A DNA stretch of 49,543 bases from Alistipes sp. (GCA_031285345.1 JAITWI010000061.1:1-49543), one strand, 5' to 3'. Numbered from the stretch's first letter, positions 1-8,279 are shown. Notes: generated by a model from the letters alone, not told the origin. A program made the numbers and translations.

Positions 1-711
1 GCCAACCTGGGCTACTACTCGCGAATCGTGTCGGGGCTGGTGGGTGGCGGCGGTCGGGTCTACGCCGTGGAGCCGGTGAAGCCCGTTTTGAAGGTGCTGG
101 CCCGCAATCTGCGCCGCTGCCGCAACGTCGAGATTTTGCCCTACGCCCTCGGCACGGAGAACCGCACCATTACGATGGTCAACGACTCGGCGCTTGCCTC
201 GGGGTATCTCGGGACGGGGCAAAACCGGGTAGCGCAAGAGGGCGAGGCAAACCACGAGCGTGCGATGCGCTTCGAGGTGGAGATGCGCCGCGGGAGCGAA
301 CTTTTCGCCGGGCTTGAGCGGTTGGATTTTATCAAGTGCGACATCGAGGGCTACGAGGGGGTGGTGATTACGGAGATGGCGCCGGTGATCGAAAAGCACT
401 TGCCGATGGTGCTTCTCGAAACGGGGGGTGCGTCGCGGCGGCCGATGATAGAGTTTTTTCGGGAGTTGGGCTACGCGGGGTATGTGCTGCATCGCGACAG
501 GCTCGTCAGCGTGGTACGCCCGCCCGCCGGCCTTAAAATCGCGCCCGAGAAGGATATAATATTCATACCCGGGCACCGCCACTCCGAACTCGACCGATAT
601 TTTTGTCAGCGCGATGCAGATGTTGCGCCGACCACAAGTCGAGAAGGAGAGGATAGTACATATACGACGAGACAAGGAGGTGCAACAGATGCAACGCGAT
701 CACAAAAATAG
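1..711 (+). CDS. FkbM family methyltransferase, 5' end outside window
   Basis: The reading frame is open from base 1 (ANLGYYSRI...), so the start lies upstream of the window. The first residues match the SAM-binding loop of FkbM-type methyltransferases (usually D-x-GAN-x-G), followed by [10 protein letters not shown] with the acidic SAM ribose ligand and, near 328-350, [12 protein letters not shown], the other FkbM hallmark. The family O-methylates sugars or other small acceptors; the acceptor here is unknown. The last roughly 40 residues after the fold are polar and low in complexity ([17 protein letters not shown]) and run into the trmD start region, so the tail is probably non-functional or recently extended. 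The stop TAG (709-711) lies 1 nt before the conserved trmD start. The family is clear; the role is not. Confidence 0.85.
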   Translation, partial: ANLGYYSRIVSGLVGGGGRVYAVEPVKPVLKVLARNLRRCRNVEILPYALGTENRTITMVNDSALASGYLGTGQNRVAQEGEANHERAMRFEVEMRRGSELFAGLERLDFIKCDIEGYEGVVITEMAPVIEKHLPMVLLETGGASRRPMIEFFRELGYAGYVLHRDRLVSVVRPPAGLKIAPEKDIIFIPGHRHSELDRYFCQRDADVAPTTSREGEDSTYTTRQGGATDATRSQK

Positions 712-712
712 C

Positions 713-1468
713 ATGAGAATAGACATTTTGACCGTGGTGCCGGAGCTGCTCGTCTCGCCGCTCGGCGAGTCGATACTCAAGCGGGCCCAAAACAAGGGTC
801 TGGTCGAGATAGTGGTGCACAACATCCGCGACTACACCACCGACCGTCACCGGCAGGTGGACGACTACCCCTTCGGCGGCGAGGCGGGGATGGTGATGAT
901 GGCCGAACCGGTCGCCCGCGCGATCGACTCTTTGCGCGCCGAGCGCCACTACGACGAGATAATATACACCTCGCCCGACGGCGTGAGGCACGATCAGCAC
1001 GAGGCCAACCGACTGTCGATGATGGGCAACATTATTATTTTGTGCGGCCACTACAAGGGGCTCGACCAGCGGCTGAGGGACACCTACATCACGCGCGAAA
1101 TCTCGATCGGCGACTACGTTTTGACGGGGGGAGAGTTGGCCGCGGCGGTGATTGCCGACAGCATAGTGAGGCTGCTGCCCGGAGCGATCGGCGACGAGGA
1201 GTCGGCGCTGTCGGACTCGTTTCAGGACGACCTGTTGGCGCCGCCGGTCTACACCCGTCCGGCGGAGTGGAGGGGTCTTCGCGTGCCCGACGTGCTTTTG
1301 AGCGGCAATCCGGCGTTGATTCGCGATTGGCAACATGAGCAGGCTATGGAACGCACCGAGCGGCTGAGGCCCGATCTGTTAAAGTATGAACCGACGCCAA
1401 GCCGAGAGCAATCGAACTCGTTCGAATTGCCGAGGCGCGAAGGAGGAACATCGAACGAAGTGAGATGA
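713..1468 (+). CDS. trmD: tRNA (guanine-N1-)-methyltransferase TrmD
   Basis: TrmD methylates G37 of tRNAs next to the anticodon, using SAM bound in a trefoil knot, and prevents +1 frameshifting. Conserved signatures are present in order: [12 protein letters not shown] at the N-terminus, [13 protein letters not shown], the knot segment with [11 protein letters not shown], and [13 protein letters not shown] start at 713 because that Met begins the conserved family sequence. An in-frame ATG at 689 has a strong purine-rich AAGGAGG (674-680) 8 nt upstream and could add eight residues. The C-terminus after RLRPDLL carries an extra 28-residue polar tail not typical of TrmD, encoded by DNA with inverted TCGAAC/GTTCGA motifs. 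The stop overlaps the next start by 4 nt (ATGA), implying translational coupling. Confidence 0.97.
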   Translation: MRIDILTVVPELLVSPLGESILKRAQNKGLVEIVVHNIRDYTTDRHRQVDDYPFGGEAGMVMMAEPVARAIDSLRAERHYDEIIYTSPDGVRHDQHEANRLSMMGNIIILCGHYKGLDQRLRDTYITREISIGDYVLTGGELAAAVIADSIVRLLPGAIGDEESALSDSFQDDLLAPPVYTRPAEWRGLRVPDVLLSGNPALIRDWQHEQAMERTERLRPDLLKYEPTPSREQSNSFELPRREGGTSNEVR

Positions 1469-2136
1469 AAATAATCTGCACAGCTAAAAATTACGGCGCG
1501 CATAACGCGGAGATGTCTTCCCGCGCGGAGGAGACACCGGTGTTTTTTATGAAGCCCGACACGGCGCTGCTGCGCAACAACGACCCGTTTTACGTGCCCG
1601 ACTTCAGCGCCCAGGTCGACTACGAGTGCGAGCTTGTGGTGCGGATAAACCGCGTGGGGCGGGCGATCGCGCCGAAATTCGCACACCGATATTACGACGA
1701 GGTGGGGCTGGGGATCGACTTCACGGCGCGCGACCTGCAACGCGAGGCCAAGGCCGCCGGGCTGCCGTGGGAGGCAGCAAAGGCGTTCGACCGCTCGGCC
1801 GCGCTGTCGGCGGAGTTCATCAAACTCGCCGACCTGGGCAACGGCTGGGCAGTTCCATCGGCGGAATTTGCGTCGCCCGTCGAACTCGGCGGGCGCACGG
1901 TGCAGGACCTGCGCTTCGAGATGACGCTGAACGGCGAGGTGCGCCAGAGGGGCTACACGGGCGAGATGATCTTCACGGTGGACGAGATTATCGCCCACGT
2001 GTCGCGGTTCGTTACGCTCAAGATCGGCGACCTTATATATACCGGCACCCCGGCGGGCGTGGGGCGAGTGCAACCGGGCGACCGCATCGCCGCGACGCTG
2101 GAGGGGCGCACGCTGCTCGACTTTGCTATCAAATAA
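1465..2136 (+). CDS. Fumarylacetoacetate hydrolase family protein
   Basis: This 223-residue protein is a single FAH-domain enzyme of the YcgM/FAHD1 class. These enzymes use a divalent metal to hydrolyse or decarboxylate 2-keto acids such as acylpyruvates or oxaloacetate. Visible features are the N-terminal [11 protein letters not shown], the metal ligands of the E-x-E pair (E54 and E56, in DYECEL), D85 in GIDFTARD, and the C-terminal signature [17 protein letters not shown]. It overlaps trmD by 4 nt and is followed 21 nt later by maf, so it is likely cotranscribed with both. The substrate cannot be told from sequence; oxaloacetate tautomerase or acylpyruvase activity are the main options. Confidence 0.9.
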   Translation: MKIICTAKNYGAHNAEMSSRAEETPVFFMKPDTALLRNNDPFYVPDFSAQVDYECELVVRINRVGRAIAPKFAHRYYDEVGLGIDFTARDLQREAKAAGLPWEAAKAFDRSAALSAEFIKLADLGNGWAVPSAEFASPVELGGRTVQDLRFEMTLNGEVRQRGYTGEMIFTVDEIIAHVSRFVTLKIGDLIYTGTPAGVGRVQPGDRIAATLEGRTLLDFAIK

Positions 2137-2157
2137 CTATTTAGAGTCCGGTTAAAA

Positions 2158-2796
2158 ATGTTGCTGAAAGATAAACTCAAGGGGCGCAGGCTCGTTTTGG
2201 CGTCGGCCTCGCCGCGCAGAAGGCAGATTCTCGCAGAGGCGGGGCTGCCGTTCGCCCTTGCCGCGCCGTATGAGACCCAAGAAGTGTGGCCGGCGGAGTT
2301 GCCCGCCGACCAGGTGGCCGCGTATCTGGCCGCCCTCAAGAGCGATGCGTATCCGGAGCCGCTGGCCGAGGGCGATATTTTGCTGACCGCCGACACGACG
2401 GTGGTGCTGGGGGGCGACAGGGGCAATGGGGGCAATGGGGGCGACGGGCCCGGCGAAAATGGCGAGGTTTTGGGTAAGCCGCGCGACGAGGCCGAGGCGA
2501 TAAAAATGCTCGAAAGCCTCTCCGGTCGCGCCCACAAGGTGATAACGGGCGTGATGCTGCGCACCCGCGACAGTCGCGAAACTTTCAGCGCCCAGAGCAC
2601 CGTGTGGTTCCGCCGCCTGACGCGCGAGGAGATCGAGCACTATGTCGACACGTTCCGCCCCATGGACAAGGCGGGCGCCTACGGCATTCAGGAGTGGATC
2701 GGCCTGGTGGGCATCGAGCGCATCGAGGGGTCGTTCCACAACGTGATGGGATTGCCTATTCAAATGATTTACACCAAATTAAGCGCCAGACTATGA
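2158..2796 (+). CDS. maf: Maf family nucleotide pyrophosphatase
   Basis: Maf proteins hydrolyse non-canonical and some canonical NTPs (dTTP/UTP type for the YhdE branch) to the monophosphate and are implicated in nucleotide-pool cleaning and septum arrest. The family start LASASPRRRQIL lies at residues 14-25, the catalytic acid is in TADTTVVL near residue 80, and VLGKPRDEAEA plus SGRAHKVITGV follow. Between the catalytic strand and VLGKP there is an insertion of about 20 residues rich in Gly, Asn and Asp, where most Maf proteins have a few residues. It is encoded by four 9-bp units (2410-2445). Length is 212 residues against about 190 for the family. The stop overlaps the GNAT start by 4 nt (ATGA). 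Confidence 0.93.
   Translation: MLLKDKLKGRRLVLASASPRRRQILAEAGLPFALAAPYETQEVWPAELPADQVAAYLAALKSDAYPEPLAEGDILLTADTTVVLGGDRGNGGNGGDGPGENGEVLGKPRDEAEAIKMLESLSGRAHKVITGVMLRTRDSRETFSAQSTVWFRRLTREEIEHYVDTFRPMDKAGAYGIQEWIGLVGIERIEGSFHNVMGLPIQMIYTKLSARL
2410..2445 (+). repeat. In-frame 9-bp tandem repeat inside maf
   Basis: Four consecutive 9-bp units (GGGGGCGAC, AGGGGCAAT, GGGGGCAAT, GGGGGCGAC) encode GGD-RGN-GGN-GGD in the maf frame. Because the unit is a multiple of three, gain or loss of copies would change loop length without breaking the frame. Confidence 0.85.
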
Positions 2797-3854
2797 TAGA
2801 AATACGATCGCTGAAAGATACGAGTTTCGACGAACTGTTCGACGCCTTCGAGCGCGCGTTCGCCGACTACGAGGTGCAAATCGACAAGGAGGAGCACCGG
2901 AAAATGTTGCGGCGCAGGGGGTTCGACCCGGCGCTGTCGTTCGCGGCGTTCGACGGGGGGCGCATAGTGTCGTTCACCTGCAACGGGGTGGGGAATTTTT
3001 GTGGTGCGAGCTGCGGTGCGGGCACGGGCTCGGGTGCGGGCTCGGGTGCGGGCTCGGGTGCGGGCTGCGGCACGGGCAATTTCCAGGGCATTAACGACTT
3101 TCGCGAAACACCCACCGCCTACGACACCGGCACCGGCACGCTTGCCGAATATCGCGGTCAGGGGCTGGCCACCAAAGTGTTCGAGCACTCGGTGCCGTTT
3201 TTGAAGCGCGCCGGCATCGGGCAATATCTGTTGGAGGTGCTGCAACACAACGCCGCCGCGGTGTCGGTCTACCGCAACGTGGGATTCGAGGTGACGCGCG
3301 AGTTTTTCTACTCGCGGGCCGATAACGGGCGGGTGGAAAACAGCCTTATGAAACGCGGGTCGGCCGAGAACGGGCGGGTGAAAATATCCGGCGCGGGCAA
3401 AAATCGCTATGTGGAGCTGCGGCCGCTGGAGATCGGCGCACTCATGGCGAAGATGGGCGAGGTGAGGCAATTTTGGGATTTCTGTCCGTCGTGGCAAAAC
3501 AGCGCCGAGTCGATCGGCCGGGCGACGGGAGATTTCATAGGCTTGGGCGCCTTCGCGACAGCGGCAACGGAGACCGGAACGGAAACGGAGAATGGAACGG
3601 CAGCGGATCAAAAGCTGGTGGGTTACTGCGTTTTCGAGCCCTCGTCGGGCGACGTGACCCAAATCGCGGTCGACGGGGAGTTCCGCCGCCGCGGGATCGG
3701 CTCGGCGTTGCTGCTAAAGGCGATGGAAGCCAACCGCCGCGATGCGATAAAAGTGATCAACACCCAGATCGGCTGCGAGTCGATGGCGGCGTTTTTGGCG
3801 GCGTGCGGCATCGAGCCGGCGGGCAAACAGTTTGAAATGATAAAAACATTATAA
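2793..3854 (+). CDS. Tandem GNAT-domain N-acetyltransferase
   Basis: The 353-residue protein has two GNAT-like halves. The first carries the acetyl-CoA loop EYRGQGLATKVFE and the strand with NAAAVSVYRNVGFE. The second carries VDGEFRRRGIGSALLLKA. GNAT enzymes transfer an acyl group from acyl-CoA to an amine; the acceptor is unknown. Two low-complexity insertions are obvious: a Gly/Ser/Ala/Cys run between strands of the first domain, encoded by a 12-bp tandem repeat (3026-3061), and a Thr/Glu/Gly run (ETGTETENGT) in the second domain. The start is the ATG at 2793, which overlaps the maf stop; upstream in-frame Met codons lie inside maf and are not credible. The S46 peptidase begins 2 nt after its stop. 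Confidence 0.88.
   Translation: MIEIRSLKDTSFDELFDAFERAFADYEVQIDKEEHRKMLRRRGFDPALSFAAFDGGRIVSFTCNGVGNFCGASCGAGTGSGAGSGAGSGAGCGTGNFQGINDFRETPTAYDTGTGTLAEYRGQGLATKVFEHSVPFLKRAGIGQYLLEVLQHNAAAVSVYRNVGFEVTREFFYSRADNGRVENSLMKRGSAENGRVKISGAGKNRYVELRPLEIGALMAKMGEVRQFWDFCPSWQNSAESIGRATGDFIGLGAFATAATETGTETENGTAADQKLVGYCVFEPSSGDVTQIAVDGEFRRRGIGSALLLKAMEANRRDAIKVINTQIGCESMAAFLAACGIEPAGKQFEMIKTL
3026..3061 (+). repeat. 12-bp tandem repeat in GNAT gene
   Basis: Three perfect copies of GGGCTCGGGTGC, flanked on both sides by degenerate partial copies, encode a Gly-Ser-Gly-Ala run. The unit is four codons long, so copy-number change keeps the frame. Confidence 0.9.
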
Positions 3855-3856
3855 CC

Positions 3857-5827
3857 ATGAAAAAACTTTTTACTCTTACGTTGGGCGCGCTGCTGACCGC
3901 GCTGCTTGTCGCCCCGACTCCGGTTTCGGCCGACGAGGGCATGTGGCTCCCCTCGCAGATAGAGAGTCAGGTGCGCGATATGCGCCAAAAGGGTTTCCGC
4001 CTCAAGGCGACCGATCTGTACAACGACACCGCCGAGCCCGCCCTGAGCGATGCGATAGTGCTGTTCGACGGCGGTTGCACGGGCGCGATAGTGTCGGCGG
4101 AGGGGCTGCTGCTCACCAACCACCACTGCGGCTACGACTACGTGGTGGGGCACAGCTCGGTCGAAAGCGACTTTCTGACCGACGGATTTTGGGCTATGTC
4201 GAAGGAGGAGGAGCTGCCGAATCCGGGGCTTGAAGTGGCGATAATGGTGCGGATGGAGAACGTCACCGACGCCGTGAACGCAGGCCGACGCGACGAACTC
4301 ATCGAGACTGCCTCCGAGGGAGGTCGCTACCGGGTGCAGATCAAGCCGCTCTACTACGGAGGTGAGCACTGGATGTGGGTGTACGAGGTGTTTACCGACG
4401 TGAGGCTTGTGGCGGCGCCCCCGAGCGCGATAGGCAAGTTCGGCGGCGACACCGACAACTGGGTTTGGCCGCGCCACACTGGCGACTTCTCGGCTTTCAG
4501 AATCTACGCCGGCGCCGACAACCGCCCCGCCGACTACCACCCCGACAACAAACCCTACGCCCCCGCCAAGTTTTTCGAAATCGCGACCGACGGGGTGAAG
4601 GAGGGCGACTTCACGTTCGTGTACGGTTTTCCGGGCACCACCCAGGAGTATGTCACGTCGGACGCGGTGCGCTACATAGTGGAGCGCTCCAACCCGATGA
4701 AGATCGACCTGCGTACCCGCGTGCTGGATATCGTACGCGAGGCGAGCGAGGCCGACCGCGCCACACGCATAGCCTACGCCGCCCGTCAGGCCTCGATAGC
4801 CAACGCTTGGAAAAAATGGCAGGGCGAGAGTTGGGGGCTGAAGCGCCGCGGAACCGTCGCCCGAAAAACAGCCCAAGAAGATGCGTTCAGGGAGTGGGCC
4901 GCCGCCCCCGACCCGGCCGACCCGTCGAAACCGGCCCACCCCGAGTATGTCGGCCTGTTGGACAGCCTCGCCGCCGCCTACGAAAAGTGGGAGGGGGGTT
5001 TGTACCTCAACGAGTGGTTCAACGAAACTTTCGGTATGATGGGGGCGCTGGGCACCGCCGGCGAGGACGGAGAGAGAATTTTCAGCGAGGTAGACCGCCG
5101 CATAGCCGTCGCGCTTTTGGAGGGATTCGCCGACTGGGCTCCGCGTCACCGCCTGCCGCCCACCTTCACCCGCGCCCTCGACTCGTTGGGCAGCTACCAG
5201 GCCATGGCCGCCGATCCCGAGGGGTTGCTGAAACTGCGGGAAGATATATGGGCGGAGTTCGACGTTCCGCGCGTGGGATCGTTCAACGCCATTCCCGACA
5301 TCGTGCGCTGGTACACCCCCTACATGCGGGCGCTGAGGGAGTTCGACACCGACCGCCGCTTCTATCCCGACGCCAACCTCACGCTGCGAATCACCTACGG
5401 CGCTGTGGCGGGCTATGGGTACGAGGACGGGGTGTGGCACGAGCCCGTCACCACCATCGACGGCATAGTGGCCAAGGACAACCCCGAGATTTACGACTAC
5501 GACATTCCGGAGCGGCTTCGCGACGTGTTGGTGTCGGGCGACTACGGCCGCTGGGGGGTCGAAATGAACGGACGAGGCACGGTTCCGGTCTGCTTTCTCG
5601 CCTCCAACCACACCTCGGGCGGCAACTCGGGCAGTCCCATCCTCAACGGCCGGGGCGAGCTGCTGGGGCTGAACTTCGACCGCACGTGGCTGGGCACGAT
5701 GTCCGACGTGGAGTTCGACCCCGAGATATGCCGCAACATCTCGGTGGACATTCGCTACGTGATGTTCGTGATGGAGAAGGTGGGCGGCGCCGGCTGGCTG
5801 GTGGACGAGATGACCTTCGCCGAGTAG
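3857..5827 (+). CDS. S46 family dipeptidyl-peptidase, DPP11-like
   Basis: Secreted serine exopeptidase that removes dipeptides from the N-terminus of peptides in the periplasm, feeding amino acids to asaccharolytic Bacteroidota. An N-terminal signal peptide ends around PVSADEGMWLPSQ. The chymotrypsin-like triad regions are visible: TNHHCGYD (His89/90), GGDTDNWVWPRHTGDF (catalytic Asp within residues 196-202) and GGNSGSPI with Ser591. Eighteen residues after this Ser is Arg609 (in LNFDRTW), matching the spacing of Ser655 and Arg673 in Porphyromonas gingivalis DPP11, where the Arg selects Asp/Glu at P1; DPP7 has Gly there. At 656 residues it is shorter than the about 710-720 usual for the family. 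Family sure, Asp/Glu specificity inferred. Confidence 0.95.
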   Translation: MKKLFTLTLGALLTALLVAPTPVSADEGMWLPSQIESQVRDMRQKGFRLKATDLYNDTAEPALSDAIVLFDGGCTGAIVSAEGLLLTNHHCGYDYVVGHSSVESDFLTDGFWAMSKEEELPNPGLEVAIMVRMENVTDAVNAGRRDELIETASEGGRYRVQIKPLYYGGEHWMWVYEVFTDVRLVAAPPSAIGKFGGDTDNWVWPRHTGDFSAFRIYAGADNRPADYHPDNKPYAPAKFFEIATDGVKEGDFTFVYGFPGTTQEYVTSDAVRYIVERSNPMKIDLRTRVLDIVREASEADRATRIAYAARQASIANAWKKWQGESWGLKRRGTVARKTAQEDAFREWAAAPDPADPSKPAHPEYVGLLDSLAAAYEKWEGGLYLNEWFNETFGMMGALGTAGEDGERIFSEVDRRIAVALLEGFADWAPRHRLPPTFTRALDSLGSYQAMAADPEGLLKLREDIWAEFDVPRVGSFNAIPDIVRWYTPYMRALREFDTDRRFYPDANLTLRITYGAVAGYGYEDGVWHEPVTTIDGIVAKDNPEIYDYDIPERLRDVLVSGDYGRWGVEMNGRGTVPVCFLASNHTSGGNSGSPILNGRGELLGLNFDRTWLGTMSDVEFDPEICRNISVDIRYVMFVMEKVGGAGWLVDEMTFAE

Positions 5828-5846
5828 GGATAACCGCCAGCTTAGG

Positions 5847-6872
5847 ATGGATATTTTCACCACCAACGGCAGCCCGGCGAAAAGGGTGCTGACATGGACG
5901 GCGCTGCTGGTCGCCTACTGCATCTTTTTGTCGGTGTTCTACCACTTCATGAGGGGCGACATATTTCCCTACGACAGTCTCGGGGCGGGGTTGAAGATAT
6001 ATCTTTTGAACCTCATCCCCACCTCGATACTGACGGTGGCCAACTATCTGATAATCTTCAAACTGCTCGACCGCGGGGTGGTGGCGCGGTGGCTGCCGCT
6101 CAAGATGGCCGCCGATTTCGTGGCGTCGATCGCCATGATGTATCTTTTCATTTGGCTGTTCAACCTCATCAACCAGCCGTTCCGGCAGGAGCCGTTGGAG
6201 GTGGACGCGGGCGGGGTGCTGCTCCACGACGTGTTGATAGTGATGTCGCTGGAGATACTCTACTATATAAGGCGGTCGCGCGAGGCGGTGGAGAAGGCCG
6301 AGTACGCCAAGCAGGAGGCGTTGCGCTACCAGTACGATTCGCTCAAGGCGCAGGTGGATCCCCATTTTTTGTTCAACTCGCTCAATATTCTGTTGGCGCT
6401 GATCTCCATCGACACCAAAAAGGCGGGCGAGTTCACCATCTCGCTGTCGCACATCTACCGCTACGTGCTGTCGATACAGAACAAAACCTCGGTGCCGCTG
6501 TCGGAGGAGTTGAGGTTTTTGGCCTCCTACGTGGCGATCCTCGAAATGCGCTACAATCGCTCGTTCAGGGTGGAGGTGACCGGAGGCGGGGCCGCGGACG
6601 AAACGCGCCACATAGTTCCGCTGACGCTGCAACTGCTGATCGAGAACGTTTTCAAGCACAACGTGATCTCGTCGCGCCATCCGATGAGGGTGTCGGTGGA
6701 GGTGGGTGGCGAGGGCGTCTCGGTGTCGAACCCCATCTTGCCGCGCAAAAACAGCGGCCACTCCAATGGCATCGGGTTGAAATATATCTCGGAACAGTAC
6801 CGAATTTGTGGCAAAACGTTTATCTTCGCCGATGACGGCCGCACCTTCACCGCGACCGTTCCCTATCTATGA
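5847..6872 (+). CDS. LytS/YehU-type sensor histidine kinase
   Basis: The 341-residue membrane kinase has four predicted hydrophobic segments in the first about 150 residues with no large sensor domain. A short coiled linker (SREAVEKAEYAKQEAL) leads to the His_kinase domain with the phospho-acceptor His173 in QVDPHFLFNSLN. The atypical ATPase end follows, with LLIENVFKHN (N-box) and SNGIGLKYISEQY (G-box). Kinases of this family pair with LytTR regulators, and the next gene is exactly that, overlapping by 4 nt (ATGA). The signal is unknown; the short loops suggest sensing within or near the membrane. It starts 19 nt after the S46 peptidase gene and may share its transcript. Confidence 0.95.
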   Translation: MDIFTTNGSPAKRVLTWTALLVAYCIFLSVFYHFMRGDIFPYDSLGAGLKIYLLNLIPTSILTVANYLIIFKLLDRGVVARWLPLKMAADFVASIAMMYLFIWLFNLINQPFRQEPLEVDAGGVLLHDVLIVMSLEILYYIRRSREAVEKAEYAKQEALRYQYDSLKAQVDPHFLFNSLNILLALISIDTKKAGEFTISLSHIYRYVLSIQNKTSVPLSEELRFLASYVAILEMRYNRSFRVEVTGGGAADETRHIVPLTLQLLIENVFKHNVISSRHPMRVSVEVGGEGVSVSNPILPRKNSGHSNGIGLKYISEQYRICGKTFIFADDGRTFTATVPYL

Positions 6873-7675
6873 CGATGGAATATATGATAGTGGAGGACGA
6901 GTTCCTCTCTTTCGAGCGACTGCGGGGCATGGTATCGGAGTTGCGGCCCGGGTGGCGTCTAACATACAGGGCGGAGAGCGTCGAGGAGTCGGTGGCGTGG
7001 CTCGGGGATCACACACCCGGGCTGGTGTTCATGGACATCGAGCTGGCCGACCAGAACTGCTTCGAGATTTTTTCGCGCACCGGGATCGACTCTCCAGTGA
7101 TCTTCACCACCGCCTACAACGAGTACGCCATCCGCGCCTTCAAGTTCAACAGCGTCGACTATCTGCTAAAGCCCCTCGACAGGCGCGATCTGGCCGCGGC
7201 GTTGGACAAATTCGACCGCCTCTCCTCTCAGTCCGTCCCCGACTACGCGGCACTCTCGCGACTGATATCGGGCCCGCAGACCAAGGAGCGGATAATAGTC
7301 GGGCGCGGCGACAGCTTCATCTGCGTAGAGACGGCCGACGCGGCGCTCTTCGTGAGTGAGGAGAAATACACCTCGCTGGTGACCTTCGCAGGCCAAAGCT
7401 ACATTATCGACGACTCGCTCAACCAGCTGGAGGGGCAGCTCGACCGCCGGCAATTCTTTCGCGCCTCGCGCGGCCACATAGTCAACATCAAGGCCATACG
7501 TGAGGTGCGCAAACACTTCAACGGCCGGCTCAAGTTGCTGCTCAACACCGGGGGCGGCGCGGTGGGTGTGTCGGGTTTGCAGGGTGCGGCCGGCTCGGCG
7601 GGCTCCGACATAATAATCAGCGCCGCCCGACGCGAAGAGTTCTTCCGCTGGCTGGGCGGCGAGGTAGGGCGGTAG
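6869..7675 (+). CDS. LytTR family response regulator
   Basis: An N-terminal receiver domain has the acidic pair in VEDE, phospho-acceptor Asp56 in FMDIELAD, Thr in FTTAYNE and Lys in YLLKPLD. It is followed by a LytTR DNA-binding domain (from about residue 145) with EEKYTSL, FFRASRGHIVN and KAIREVRKHFNGRLKLLL. LytTR regulators bind paired direct repeats about one helical face apart. Just before the last strand (DIIISAARREEF) there is an unusual insertion of about 20 Gly/Ala/Ser/Val residues (TGGGAVGVSGLQGAAGSAGS). The gene overlaps the kinase gene. The last 22 bp, including the stop, are repeated 54 bp downstream in the same frame. Likely target: the lipoprotein locus starting at 8461. Confidence 0.95.
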   Translation: MTMEYMIVEDEFLSFERLRGMVSELRPGWRLTYRAESVEESVAWLGDHTPGLVFMDIELADQNCFEIFSRTGIDSPVIFTTAYNEYAIRAFKFNSVDYLLKPLDRRDLAAALDKFDRLSSQSVPDYAALSRLISGPQTKERIIVGRGDSFICVETADAALFVSEEKYTSLVTFAGQSYIIDDSLNQLEGQLDRRQFFRASRGHIVNIKAIREVRKHFNGRLKLLLNTGGGAVGVSGLQGAAGSAGSDIIISAARREEFFRWLGGEVGR

Positions 7676-7729
7676 CGGCAAGTCGGTTCCCGGGCAAGTC
7701 GCTTCCCGGGCGGCGAGGTCGGGCGGTAG
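7654..7729 (+). repeat. Direct repeats at the 3' end of the LytTR gene
   Basis: The sequence GGGCGGCGAGGT(A/C)GGGCGGTAG occurs at 7654-7675 and again at 7708-7729. The first copy encodes GGEVGR plus the stop; the second, 54 bp on, is in the same frame and would encode GGEVGR-stop again. Between them lies a 16-bp tandem duplication (7678-7693 and 7694-7709, one mismatch). The rest of the intergenic stretch to 7884 is C-rich with no recognisable gene. Confidence 0.8.
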
Positions 7730-7884
7730 TCTCCGCCCCTCCACGCTCCACTCCACTCCACCCGCCCTACCCCATCCCACAAAAAAACTCACACCCCGTT
7801 TTCGCGAGCCCGTCCGTTCCGCGTCGGGGGTTCGTCGCTTTTATCGCCGCGGTCCGCCCCGGGCGGCCTAACTTGCGGGCGGTT

Positions 7885-8265
7885 ATGGCAAACGTGAACT
7901 ACATGATCGTCGAGGATGAGTATTTCGCCTCGGAGCGGCTGGTGCGGATGGTGTCGCGCATTAGGCCGTCGTACTCGGCGGTGGCGCGAACCGAAGGGGT
8001 GCGCGAGTCGGTGGAGTTTCTGCGCGGCAACGCGGTCGATCTGATATTCATGGACGTGAAACTTGCCGACGGCGACTGCTTCGACATCTTCGACCAGATC
8101 CGCGTCGACGCTCCGGTCATATTCATCACGGCTTTCGGCGAGCCGGGTCGCGACGCCCGCGGCATCGACGCGATAGAGTCTCTGTCCAAACCGTTAGAGG
8201 AGGAGGAACTGCACCGTGCGGTGGAGAAATTCGAGCGTCTGAGTCGAGAGCGCAAAGCCGGATAA
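7885..8265 (+). CDS. Stand-alone receiver-domain protein
   Basis: A 126-residue receiver with no output domain. It keeps the acidic pair (VEDE), phospho-acceptor Asp57 (FMDVKLAD), Thr in FITAF and Lys in LSKPLEEEEL. It resembles the receiver of the neighbouring LytTR regulator along its length (MIVEDE, SERL, ESV, FMD, CF-IF, PVIF, KFERLS), so it is most likely a truncated duplicate. The stretch corresponding to beta-5 and its switch aromatic (VDYLLKP in the neighbour) has diverged to IESLSKP, so the usual output face may be lost. I start at the ATG at 7885; a TTG at 7873 is less likely. Plausible roles are a phosphate sink or competitor for the adjacent kinase; this is inference. Confidence 0.85.
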   Translation: MANVNYMIVEDEYFASERLVRMVSRIRPSYSAVARTEGVRESVEFLRGNAVDLIFMDVKLADGDCFDIFDQIRVDAPVIFITAFGEPGRDARGIDAIESLSKPLEEEELHRAVEKFERLSRERKAG

Positions 8266-8279
8266 CCGCAACTCGGGGG

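Noticed and set aside
3623-5866. 747-codon open frame on the minus strand
   Set aside because: Runs fully antisense to the S46 peptidase, whose motifs are unmistakable. The translation is His/Val/Gly/Arg-rich with no family signature, a usual shadow in GC-rich coding DNA.
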